A DNA stretch of 43,828 nt from positions 64,330 through 108,157 of the forward strand of contig NZ_AYZA01000009.1 of the NCBI RefSeq assembly GCF_001436315.1. The letters are read 5' to 3'. Origin of the DNA: Ligilactobacillus aviarius subsp. aviarius DSM 20655 (GTDB taxonomy: Bacteria > Bacillota > Bacilli > Lactobacillales > Lactobacillaceae). Below, in pieces: positions 26,740 through 33,898 of the stretch (its first letter is position 1; each line of letters begins with the position of its first letter). A program made the translations under genes and the position numbers. Under the pieces are notes generated by a model. The model searched no databases. It saw only the letters and a program-made list of their open reading frames with translations, and was not told the DNA's origin.

Positions 26740-26821
26740 AAACGAGCTACTTGGAAGTTCGAAAACCTCCGAATCTATGCTGCGCGATTCGTTCGCTTTT
26801 CTGCTTCCACCACGCTCGTTT
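26740..26821. repeat. Nested inverted-repeat element between pgi and cbpB, unknown family
   Basis: Four helices fit inside each other without crossing: AAACGAGC (26740-26747) with GCTCGTTT (26814-26821); TGGAAG (26752-26757) with CTTCCA (26804-26809); GAAAA (26761-26765) with TTTTC (26796-26800); CGAATC (26770-26775) with GATTCG (26786-26791), closing a ten-base loop. The internal loops are nearly symmetric, so an 82-base rod-like hairpin is likely on either strand. It could be a small RNA, a leader structure or a MITE-like repeat. A T-rich stretch (26839-26850) follows. Confidence 0.6.
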
Positions 26822-26943
26822 TTAACGTTTTGTCACACCTTCTTTTTTTTAAAAACTATTTCTTATTTTTTCCTCACAAAATTCGTAATTGTTACGAAAA
26901 ATCATGTAAAATAAAAGAAAGAGGAGTGGAAGGGAGAAACGCG

Positions 26944-27411
26944 ATGATTGCAAATGCAGCTGAAACGCTAATTGAAAATCAACGAGAACATTTTCTGATT
27001 TCGGCAGATAAGGTCGCAAATGTTTTTGAAAGTAATCCGTTGAATCATGCCTTTTTAGTTTTAACAAAGGTCCGGTATTCCAAGATTCCGGTTTTAGATA
27101 ATGAACAGCATTTTAAGGGATTGATTTCACTTGCAATGATTACCGATTCAATGCTGGGATTAAACGGAATCGATCCAACTGGATTAAGCGAGCAAACAGT
27201 TGCGGACGTTATGCAACGCGATGTCCCAACGGTTACGAATACAGAAAGTGTTGAAGAGCTGTTGCATCTGCTTGTGGACCAGCCATTTTTGGTGGTTACT
27301 GACCAGCAAAATGTTTTTCAGGGAATTATTACTCGCCGGGAGATCATGAAGGCGGTCAATTATATGGTTCATGAACTGGATCATCAGTATCAAATTGAAA
27401 AACGTGAATAA
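26944..27411 (+). CDS. cbpB: CBS-pair protein, CbpB/DarB (YkuL) type
   Basis: The 155-residue protein consists of two CBS motifs (about 15-75 and 80-145), with VRYSKIPVLDNEQHFKGLIS in the first and VADVMQRDVPTVTNTE beginning the second. It matches the small stand-alone CBS proteins that bind c-di-AMP in Bacillus and Listeria and, when free, activate the (p)ppGpp synthase Rel and pyruvate carboxylase. The start is ATG 26944 after GGAAGGGAG. The reading frame is open for another 92 codons upstream, but that part crosses the pgi terminator and the inverted-repeat element and is not coding. It converges on the MscS gene. Confidence 0.85.
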   Translation: MIANAAETLIENQREHFLISADKVANVFESNPLNHAFLVLTKVRYSKIPVLDNEQHFKGLISLAMITDSMLGLNGIDPTGLSEQTVADVMQRDVPTVTNTESVEELLHLLVDQPFLVVTDQQNVFQGIITRREIMKAVNYMVHELDHQYQIEKRE

Positions 27412-27455
27412 AAAATAATGAGGATGCAACTTATGTCACATCCTCATTATTTTTA
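27411..27455. terminator. Bidirectional terminator between cbpB and the MscS gene
   Basis: AAAATAATGAGGATG (27412-27426) pairs with CATCCTCATTATTTT (27439-27453), with A and T runs on both sides; it serves both converging genes. Confidence 0.9.
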
Positions 27456-28382
27456 CTCTTTTTGGTCTGCTGATAATTCAATTGGACTTGTTGGAACCTT
27501 AATTCCAGCCTTCGTGAGTGCTTCAAGGTAAGCATGCAAGAATTCACGCTGAATAATTGCTTGGGCTCCGTTTTTGGCAATGATGACTACGCGATAAACT
27601 AATTCGCCTTTACCAACGTCAACCGGGCCTTGAACAGTCGGCCCGCTGACGATGTCTTGATTATCATCAGGGTTAAGCTTTTGATTGACCTGTTCAATGA
27701 TCGTTGTCATTTTTTGAATATCAGTTTGCGGTTGAATCCGAATGTTGATAACGGCCCGCATTGGGTTGCGGGACATATTAGCAACCGTTGTGATTTCGCG
27801 GTTAGGAATGAAATGCAGTGTTCCATCGCTGCTGATCAGCTGAGTTGTTCGCAACCCGATTGCGTGGACCGTTCCTTCAATTCCGGCAATTTTAACGGAA
27901 TCCCCGACCACAAATTGTTGTTCAAGCAAAATGAAAAAGCCGTTCACAACGTCCGTAACGAATCCTTTGGCTCCAAGTCCAAGGGCAACACTCGCGATTC
28001 CAGCACCGGCAATCAACGTTCCAACCGGAATTCCAAAGAGGGATAATAACGCGTAAATCAAGAAGAACAGCATTGTGTAGTGAAAAATATTATTCACAAG
28101 GGTGTAGATCGTTCGAATGCGCCCATCAGCAATGTAGCTGTTTTTCTTTTCCTTTTTCGTGGTGTGGAGGATCAATTTGCGAATCAATTTTTTACCAAGC
28201 GAATTGATCACCACAAATGCAAAGCAGATCAAGACTAAGATGATCGCCTTTGAGATCACAAGCGAAATGATTTTATCCCAATTGATTTTTTCGATGAACC
28301 GCATCCAAATGCCAGGTTCCTTTGCAATCTTTGAATTCTTTACGGCACTTACGGCAGTTGCAGTTAGAATAAAGTGGTTCAC
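27453..28382 (-). CDS. Small-conductance mechanosensitive channel (MscS family)
   Basis: The 309-residue protein has three membrane segments: about 40-60, 92-112 and the pore-lining third helix with the Gly/Ala pattern GAGIASVALGLGAKGFVTD. The beta domain follows (FILLEQQFVVGDSVKIAG.EGTV) and a cytoplasmic vestibule domain ends near 300. Such channels open on membrane tension to release solutes in hypo-osmotic shock. It is a YkuT-like form. The start is GTG with GAAGGAGG upstream. It converges on cbpB, whose c-di-AMP link also concerns osmotic balance. Confidence 0.93.
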   Translation of the reverse strand: MNHFILTATAVSAVKNSKIAKEPGIWMRFIEKINWDKIISLVISKAIILVLICFAFVVINSLGKKLIRKLILHTTKKEKKNSYIADGRIRTIYTLVNNIFHYTMLFFLIYALLSLFGIPVGTLIAGAGIASVALGLGAKGFVTDVVNGFFILLEQQFVVGDSVKIAGIEGTVHAIGLRTTQLISSDGTLHFIPNREITTVANMSRNPMRAVINIRIQPQTDIQKMTTIIEQVNQKLNPDDNQDIVSGPTVQGPVDVGKGELVYRVVIIAKNGAQAIIQREFLHAYLEALTKAGIKVPTSPIELSADQKE

Positions 28383-28418
28383 GAAATTTCCTCCTTCAAA
28401 AATTAAATAACTGCTTGT

Positions 28419-28427
28419 ATTATATCA
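28419..28427 (-). promoter_or_regulatory. Extended -10 promoter of the MscS gene
   Basis: On the minus strand TGA precedes TATAAT, 37 bases before the GTG. No good -35. Confidence 0.55.
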
Positions 28428-28454
28428 AAGAACCGTCCGTTTTTCGGATAAATT

Positions 28455-28463
28455 TGGTATAAT
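28455..28463 (+). promoter_or_regulatory. Extended -10 promoter of the DUF948 gene, with inverted repeats in the leader
   Basis: TGG precedes TATAAT (28458-28463). The leader of about 80 bases holds two inverted repeats: ATTATTA (28467-28473) with TAATAAT (28481-28487), and CGGTTT (28493-28498) with AAACCG (28520-28525). Confidence 0.55.
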
Positions 28464-28551
28464 GACATTATTAGGCAATTTAATAATGATTGCGGTTTAA
28501 CCTATTAAATGCTATTCTAAAACCGTAGTTATTAGGACAGGAGGGATAGGC

Positions 28552-28980
28552 GTGACAATGACATTTGGACAATTAGCTGGAATAATTGCCGCAATTGCAT
28601 TCCTTGTCTTAGTTGTGTTTATGTGTCGGGTATTATCACGACTTGTAAAGACGGTTTCACAACTTACAAAATCAATGAGTTCACTTACAAAAGATGCTGA
28701 TAATATTTCAGATCAAGTCGAACAATTATTAGATAAGACCAATACGTTAATGGCGGATATTAATGAAAAATCACAAAAGGTAGAACCGTTATTTGATACG
28801 ATTGTTGATTTAAGTGAAAGTGTTTCTGACTTAAATGAAGCAAGTCGCGGGATGGCAAGTAAGATTGCAGCAACCGCTAAGGATACTTCAAAGATGAAAC
28901 AGGCTTCAACGTTATTTAGTGTTGGCAAGCATGCATTTAACGCAATTAGCAAGGCCAAGTCAAAGAAAGATAAGAAATAA
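28552..28980 (+). CDS. DUF948 (YtxG-like) membrane-anchored coiled-coil protein
   Basis: The 142-residue protein has one N-terminal membrane helix (about 8-28) followed by a long heptad-rich region (SQLTKSMSSLTKDADNISD onward) and a lysine-rich end, matching DUF948. In Bacillus the relative YtxG is encoded with the YtxH stress protein under the general stress response. The start is GTG 28552, six bases after GGAGGG; an in-frame ATG two codons later is further than ideal. The YtxH-like gene follows after 37 bases. The function is unknown; a structural or stress role in the envelope is likely. Confidence 0.82.
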   Translation: MTMTFGQLAGIIAAIAFLVLVVFMCRVLSRLVKTVSQLTKSMSSLTKDADNISDQVEQLLDKTNTLMADINEKSQKVEPLFDTIVDLSESVSDLNEASRGMASKIAATAKDTSKMKQASTLFSVGKHAFNAISKAKSKKDKK

Positions 28981-29017
28981 TGTTTGATTAATTGGGAAAA
29001 GAATGGAGGAGCTTATA

Positions 29018-29506
29018 ATGAAAAAGAGCTTTTTATTAGGTTTAGGTGTTGCCGCAGCTTCAGCTTTTGTGATTTCGAAAAAGTTAACCGAATCACAAAA
29101 AGATCGGATTGCAATGAAGATTGACGAAACATTGCTTAATTTACGTGATACAGCTGTAAAGTATGATAAGTATGCCCACGATTACCTTGACGAAAATCGG
29201 GATACGATCAATAACTTTAAGCAAAGTATTTCTGATCGTTTCAATCATTTAAAAGATGAATCAGTTGTTTCAGATGCGTTCTCTTCGTTGAAACAAGCAA
29301 CTTCAGATTTGAAGACTTACATTCAAGGTAGTAAAGAAGATATTGAACAACCAGTTGAAGATCATGATGAAGTAATGCAAGATGATATTTTCATTGATGA
29401 TCCGAACTTCGGTGAAGAAGACGAATTAAAGACGGTCACATTTTTCCCAGAAGGATGGGAAGAACCCGAAAAGAGTTTAGATGACAATAATGAACCTCAA
29501 TTATAA
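29018..29506 (+). CDS. YtxH-like envelope protein
   Basis: The 162-residue protein begins with MKKSFLLGLGVAAASAFVISKK, a short hydrophobic helix followed by lysine, as in YtxH proteins. Alpha-helical charged sequence follows (about 25-110), and the tail is strongly acidic and Pro-containing (DIFIDDPNFGEEDE). GGAGG lies eight bases before the ATG at 29018; an upstream in-frame start has no site. It is cotranscribed with the DUF948 gene. The function is unknown; the acidic tail is longer than in Bacillus YtxH. Confidence 0.78.
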   Translation: MKKSFLLGLGVAAASAFVISKKLTESQKDRIAMKIDETLLNLRDTAVKYDKYAHDYLDENRDTINNFKQSISDRFNHLKDESVVSDAFSSLKQATSDLKTYIQGSKEDIEQPVEDHDEVMQDDIFIDDPNFGEEDELKTVTFFPEGWEEPEKSLDDNNEPQL

Positions 29507-29520
29507 AATGAGGATAAGTA

Positions 29521-29553
29521 AAAAAAGCTGGATTTTAAATCCAGCTTTTTTTA
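29521..29553. terminator. Bidirectional terminator between the YtxH-like gene and pepQ
   Basis: A nearly perfect palindrome (GCTGGATTT and AAATCCAGC) is flanked by six A and seven T residues. Confidence 0.92.
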
Positions 29554-29558
29554 TTACT

Positions 29559-30662
29559 TTAGTTTAATGGAATAACTTTTAATTCCTTTGAAGTATGGGT
29601 GAACGGTTCGCAGCCGTTGTCAGTAACGTGGACACAATCTTCGATCCGGACTCCTGCGAAGCCTGGAATATAGATTCCAGGTTCAATTGAGAAGCACATT
29701 CCAGGTTGGAGTTCCATCTTGTTGCCTTCCATAATTGATGGAAATTCGTGATCGCTTTGGCCAAGACCGTGACCTAACCGATGAATGAAGTATTCACCAT
29801 AACCAGCATCGCTAATAACCTTCCGGGCGATATGGTCAAGTTCTTCGGCGGTTACTCCAGGTTTAACAGCATCTTGGGCTTTTAATTGGGCTTCAAGGCA
29901 AACCTTGTAAATTTCTTGTTGTTGATCATCGATTTTTCCAAAGGCAACTGTCCGGGAAGCATCTGAAGCAAAGCTTTGATACATTACACCCAGATCAAAT
30001 AAGCAAAGTTTGTTTGGTTGAAGTTTTTCCTTTTTCGGAGCACCATGGGGATCAGCTGCATTGGCCCCGCTTTGAACAATGGTATCAAAACTCATTTGCA
30101 TGATGCCTTTTTTCATCAGGGCATATTCGATTTCAGCGACGATGTCTTGTTCGGTTCGACCCATTTGTAAAGCGTTGAACCCAACTTCGAATGCATAGTC
30201 GGCCCATTTGCCGGCTTGGTTCAATTTTTCAATTTCTTCAGGGGTTTTGAAAAGTTTTTCGTGTTGAATAAGGGGAGTTAAGTCACCTTCGAATTGAGCA
30301 TTCGGATACTGTTTTTGAATTTCTTCAAAACGTTCAACGGTCAGGTTTTCCTTTTCAATGGCCCACTTTTCTGGATTAGGATTGATTTTATCAATGTGAT
30401 TTTTGATCAGCGCATATGGGTCTTCGTGATCAAGGTATCCGTAAACCGGATATTTCCATCCAGCTTCCTTAATAGAGCCGACTTCAAGCGCAGGAGCAAA
30501 AATAAATGGTTCATGATCCGGGAAAATGAAGAGGGCGAGGGTCCGTTCGATCGGATCACTTTCAAAACCGGTGAAGTAGGCAATTGTTTTATAGTTGCTG
30601 ATATACGCAATATCATAGTTATTTTGAGCAAGCCATTGTTGAACAGTATCAATATGTGACAT
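29559..30662 (-). CDS. pepQ: Xaa-Pro dipeptidase (M24 family)
   Basis: PepQ splits X-Pro dipeptides in the cytoplasm, finishing casein-type peptide use. The 367-residue protein has a creatinase-like N-terminal domain (1-125) and a pita-bread catalytic domain holding the five metal ligands: Asp in CLFDLGV, Asp in SDASRTV, His in RLGHGLG, Glu in SIEPGIY and Glu in RIEDCV. It is divergent from ccpA, the arrangement known from L. delbrueckii and other lactobacilli, so both may respond to the shared cre-like site. Confidence 0.96.
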   Translation of the reverse strand: MSHIDTVQQWLAQNNYDIAYISNYKTIAYFTGFESDPIERTLALFIFPDHEPFIFAPALEVGSIKEAGWKYPVYGYLDHEDPYALIKNHIDKINPNPEKWAIEKENLTVERFEEIQKQYPNAQFEGDLTPLIQHEKLFKTPEEIEKLNQAGKWADYAFEVGFNALQMGRTEQDIVAEIEYALMKKGIMQMSFDTIVQSGANAADPHGAPKKEKLQPNKLCLFDLGVMYQSFASDASRTVAFGKIDDQQQEIYKVCLEAQLKAQDAVKPGVTAEELDHIARKVISDAGYGEYFIHRLGHGLGQSDHEFPSIMEGNKMELQPGMCFSIEPGIYIPGFAGVRIEDCVHVTDNGCEPFTHTSKELKVIPLN

Positions 30663-30693
30663 TTAACTCATCCTTTCATCTTAAATTAGTTTA

Positions 30694-30702
30694 AGTATAC
30701 CA
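30694..30702 (-). promoter_or_regulatory. Extended -10 promoter of pepQ
   Basis: On the minus strand TGG precedes TATACT, 32 bases before the ATG; a weak TTATTT -35 lies 16 bases upstream. Confidence 0.6.
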
Positions 30703-30851
30703 TAGTTTAAGCCTAAAATAAGAATCTGATGAGAAAAAAGAAAGATAGATTTTAATTAAGCTTATTTTCAGAAAATCGAGAAGTTATTAATGAAAATCTC
30801 AGGGGAAAAATAATTCCTAAGAGGGGAATCAAATCCACGGTTTAATATTAA

Positions 30852-30866
30852 ATGAAACGCTTGCAT
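30852..30866. promoter_or_regulatory. cre-like CcpA operator in the pepQ-ccpA intergenic region
   Basis: ATGAAACGCTTGCAT; on the minus strand it reads ATGCAAGCGTTTCAT. It matches the catabolite-responsive element consensus WTGNAARCGNWWWCA except that the right half is one base short. It overlaps the -35 of the predicted ccpA promoter, so bound CcpA would block its own gene. Confidence 0.55.
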
Positions 30867-30889
30867 TTCTTATGAAAACTTGATAGATT
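30861..30889 (+). promoter_or_regulatory. Promoter of ccpA
   Basis: TTGCAT (30861-30866), 17 bases, TAGATT (30884-30889), preceded by TGA as an extended -10. Confidence 0.55.
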
Positions 30890-30944
30890 TATATATGGAT
30901 TATTGAAAATGAAAATATACAATACTAAATGAAAGGACTCAGTT

Positions 30945-31949
30945 ATGGAAAAACAATCAATTACAATTTATGATGTTGCAAAAAAAGCTGGCGTTTCAAT
31001 GGCAACCGTTTCACGGGTTGTAAACGGAAATCCGAATGTTAAACCGGGAACCCGGAAAAAGGTCATGGAAGTCATTGATGAACTTGATTACCGTCCAAAT
31101 GCGGTTGCACGGGGACTTGCAAGCAAGAAGACAACAACGGTCGGAGTCATTATCCCAGATGTAACGAATGTCTACTTCTCATCATTAGCGCGTGGAATCG
31201 ACGACGTTGCAACAATGTACAAGTATAATATTATCCTTGCAAACTCCGATGGAAACGAAGAAAAGGAAATCCAAGTATTTAATACGTTGCTTGCTAAACA
31301 GGTTGACGGAATTATTTATATGGGAACCCATTTGACTGAAAAATTACGTGAACAAATCAAGCGTTCAAAGACGCCGGTTGTTCTTGCCGGATCGATCGAT
31401 CATAAAAATGAATTTGTAAGTGTGCATGTTGATTACGTAAAGGCTGTCAAAGAGGCCGTCAATAACTTACTTGCGCATGGCGATAAACGGGTTGCGTTTG
31501 TTTCAGGACCATTGAATTACCCAATCAATGGTGAATACCGGTTAAAGGGATATAAAGAAGCCCTTGATGAAAACGGAATCGAATTTGATCAGGACCTTGT
31601 TTTTGAAACAAACGACAGTTATCGGGCCGGTGAAACGTTATGGCCAGCATTGTCTGCTGCCCACGCGGATGCTGCATTTGTTGCTGATGATGAATTGGCA
31701 ACGGGGGTTTTGAACGGTGCGGTTGATGCCGGTGCTCAAATTCCAGCTGAATTTGAAATGATCACTGGGAATGATTCGAAATTAACCCAAATCGTTCGGC
31801 CAAAATTGTCATCAATTACCCAACCACTTTACGATATTGGTGCGGTTGCAATGCGGTGCTTAACGAAGATGATGAATAAGGAAGACGAAGACTTAGACAA
31901 GACGATCGAACTTCAATATGGATTCATTAAACGCGGGTCAACTCGCTAA
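30945..31949 (+). CDS. ccpA: Catabolite control protein A (LacI family)
   Basis: The 334-residue regulator has an N-terminal HTH (ITIYDVAKKAGVSMATVSRV), the hinge helix (YRPNAVARGLASKKT) and a periplasmic-binding-type core. It binds HPr-Ser46-P, made by the HprK encoded 20 kb upstream, and then represses or activates genes with cre sites. Position opposite pepQ strongly supports ccpA over other LacI members. ATG follows AAAGGACT, and a cre-like site overlaps the promoter. Confidence 0.95.
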   Translation: MEKQSITIYDVAKKAGVSMATVSRVVNGNPNVKPGTRKKVMEVIDELDYRPNAVARGLASKKTTTVGVIIPDVTNVYFSSLARGIDDVATMYKYNIILANSDGNEEKEIQVFNTLLAKQVDGIIYMGTHLTEKLREQIKRSKTPVVLAGSIDHKNEFVSVHVDYVKAVKEAVNNLLAHGDKRVAFVSGPLNYPINGEYRLKGYKEALDENGIEFDQDLVFETNDSYRAGETLWPALSAAHADAAFVADDELATGVLNGAVDAGAQIPAEFEMITGNDSKLTQIVRPKLSSITQPLYDIGAVAMRCLTKMMNKEDEDLDKTIELQYGFIKRGSTR

Positions 31950-31955
31950 TTGATA

Positions 31956-31984
31956 TTGATAAGTGGCAACTTTTTTGGTATCAT
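31956..31984 (+). promoter_or_regulatory. Promoter of yebC
   Basis: TTGATA (31956-31961), 17 bases, TATCAT (31979-31984), preceded by TGG as an extended -10. Confidence 0.65.
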
Positions 31985-32034
31985 CTAAGATGACTGTAAT
32001 TGTCAAATTCTAAAACTGGAAAGAGGTATTCGAA

Positions 32035-32766
32035 ATGTCAGGACATTCAAAATGGCATAATATCCAAGGACGGAAAAACGCCCAGGATGCAAAGCGTGGA
32101 AAAATTTTCCAAAAAATCTCACGAGAAATTTACATGGCTGCTAAGGCAGGTGGTCCTGATCCAGACGGAAACCCACAATTACGGCTAGTTATGGATAAAG
32201 CTCGTTCTGCTAACATGCCGAAGGATAACATCAAGCGTGCGATTGATAAAGCAACGGGTGCTGGCGGTGCAGACTACGAAGAAATCACATATGAAGGTTA
32301 TGGCCCAGCAGGGGTTGCTGTTTTGGTACATGCCTTGACTGATAACCGGAATCGGACAGCTTCAGCAGTTCGTGGTGACTTTAACCGTAATGGCGGTAAT
32401 TTAGGTGAATCCGGTTCAGTTAGTTTCATGTTTAATCGGAAAGGTTACATTGCAATCTCACGTGAAGATTTAGATGTTGACGAAGATACAATGGAATTAG
32501 CAGCAATCGAAGCAGGTGCAGATGACGTTCAAACTTCTGATGAAGTCTTTGAAATCTATACTGATCCAAAAGACTTTGACAGTGTTCGGGATGCACTTCA
32601 AAAAGATTATGATTTAGATACCGCTGAATTAACAATGGTACCAACAACAACAACGGAAGTTCCAGCTAACAAGGTTGAACAACTTCAACGGTTGATCGAC
32701 AAGCTTGAAGACGAAGATGATGTTTCAGAAGTCTTCACGACAGCTGAATTCCCTGACGAAGATTAA
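32035..32766 (+). CDS. yebC: YebC/PmpR family protein
   Basis: The 243-residue acidic protein starts with the family hallmark [20 protein letters not shown] and has the three-domain YebC layout. Family members were first called transcription regulators; more recent work connects them with ribosome stalling at proline-rich or polyproline stretches. ATG lies ten bases after AAAGAGG. In many lactobacilli yebC directly precedes comGA; here a ribokinase gene stands between them. Confidence 0.95.
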   Translation: MSGHSKWHNIQGRKNAQDAKRGKIFQKISREIYMAAKAGGPDPDGNPQLRLVMDKARSANMPKDNIKRAIDKATGAGGADYEEITYEGYGPAGVAVLVHALTDNRNRTASAVRGDFNRNGGNLGESGSVSFMFNRKGYIAISREDLDVDEDTMELAAIEAGADDVQTSDEVFEIYTDPKDFDSVRDALQKDYDLDTAELTMVPTTTTEVPANKVEQLQRLIDKLEDEDDVSEVFTTAEFPDED

Positions 32767-32776
32767 TATGGAAATG

Positions 32777-32803
32777 AAAAGTCGGAATTGGTCCGGCTTT
32801 TTC
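32777..32803 (+). terminator. Terminator of yebC
   Basis: AAGTCGGA (32779-32786) pairs with TCCGGCTT (32792-32799) with one G-U pair, followed by TTTTTC. Confidence 0.8.
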
Positions 32804-32868
32804 TTATTAAAGGATAGTTTATTTTTAACTGATAACTTAGAATTAAATGGAAAAGCGAGGAAATAACT

Positions 32869-33792
32869 TTGAACAAAGTTACTGTTTTAGGAAGTTTAAA
32901 CGTTGATACGATTCTTCAGATCCCGCGGTTGCCGCAACCCGGTGAAACTTTAGCAATGACTGACCAACGGAGTGCTGGCGGCGGTAAAGGAGCTAATCAA
33001 GCCATTTCAGCAGCCCGGTCAGGAGCAGCAACTTCATTTATCGGTAAAATTGGTGATGATGAGAATGGCCGAATGATGCTTAGTTTCCTAAAGGATGCCG
33101 GAATTAATACTGAACAGGTTACCGTTTCAAGCAAGGGAACAGGTCAAGCCTTTATTATGCTTCAAGAAAGCGGCGAAAACAGTATTATTATTTATGGCGG
33201 TGCTAATCAGGAAATCAAGGATGCAGATATTGAAAATGCCCGTGAAATGATTCAATCGTCTGATTTTATCGTTACTCAATTTGAAACTCCATTTGATCAA
33301 GCAACGCATGCGTTCAAGATTGCGAAAGAAGCTGGGGTTGTAACCGTCTTGAACCCCGCTCCTGCACATAAGAATGTTGATCCTGAATTATTGCAAAACG
33401 TTGATTTGATCACACCGAATGAAACGGAAGCAGAAATTTTAACGGAGATCAAGGTTGTTGACCAAATCACTGCGCATGAAGCTGCTACCCGGCTTCAAGA
33501 GTTAGGTGCCAAAAATGTAATTATCACGTTAGGCGGTAAAGGAGCATACTTTAAGACTGCAACGGAAGAAAAATTGGTAAAGGCCTTTAAGGTTCATGCA
33601 ATTGATACAACTGCGGCGGGCGATACGTTCCTTGGAGCGTTGGTTTCACGGTTAAATAAAGATTTCAGTAACCTTGAAGAATCGATTATTTACGCAAGCA
33701 AGGCTTCTTCAATTGCCGTTCAAAAGGTTGGCGCAATTCCTTCAATTCCAACTGAAGCACAGGTTAAAGCTGCTTTAGAAGCTGAAAAATAA
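32869..33792 (+). CDS. rbsK: Ribokinase (PfkB family)
   Basis: The 307-residue kinase phosphorylates ribose at O-5 with ATP. It has the N-terminal sugar-binding segment SLNVDTI, the PfkB signature GGGKGANQA (37-45), NETEAE near 184 for magnesium binding, and the anion hole with the catalytic base Asp252 (DTTAAGDTF). The start is TTG 32869, seven bases after GCGAGG. No rbsD or ribose transporter accompanies it, so it stands alone; substrate specificity for ribose over other pentoses or nucleosides is by family. Confidence 0.9.
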   Translation: MNKVTVLGSLNVDTILQIPRLPQPGETLAMTDQRSAGGGKGANQAISAARSGAATSFIGKIGDDENGRMMLSFLKDAGINTEQVTVSSKGTGQAFIMLQESGENSIIIYGGANQEIKDADIENAREMIQSSDFIVTQFETPFDQATHAFKIAKEAGVVTVLNPAPAHKNVDPELLQNVDLITPNETEAEILTEIKVVDQITAHEAATRLQELGAKNVIITLGGKGAYFKTATEEKLVKAFKVHAIDTTAAGDTFLGALVSRLNKDFSNLEESIIYASKASSIAVQKVGAIPSIPTEAQVKAALEAEK

Positions 33793-33816
33793 ACTAAATA
33801 AAACTAATTATCAATC

Positions 33817-33848
33817 ACGAGGAAGTTTTGAACTTCCTCGTTTTTTTA
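33817..33848 (+). terminator. Strong terminator of rbsK
   Basis: ACGAGGAAGTT (33817-33827) pairs perfectly with AACTTCCTCGT (33831-33841) and is followed by seven T residues. Confidence 0.93.
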
Positions 33849-33861
33849 TAAAAAAATCTCC

Positions 33862-33888
33862 TTTTAGCGTATCTATAAGTGAAAGGAG
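33862..33888 (+). promoter_or_regulatory. Upstream region of comG without a recognisable sigma-A promoter
   Basis: The 50 bases between the rbsK terminator and comGA contain a T-tract followed by AGCGTATC (33866-33873) and a perfect AAAGGAGG site (33882-33889 region). No TTGACA-type -35 is seen. AGCGTATC shares the CG-AT core with the competence box TACGAATA used by streptococcal ComX; this match is weak. Confidence 0.35.
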
Positions 33889-33898
33889 GTTATCGCAA

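Noticed and set aside
26668-26943. Open frame continuous with cbpB that would extend it by 92 codons
   Set aside because: It crosses the pgi terminator hairpin and the inverted-repeat element, has no ribosome site at its start, and its translation looks like noncoding sequence; the CBS protein begins well at 26944 after GGAAGGGAG.
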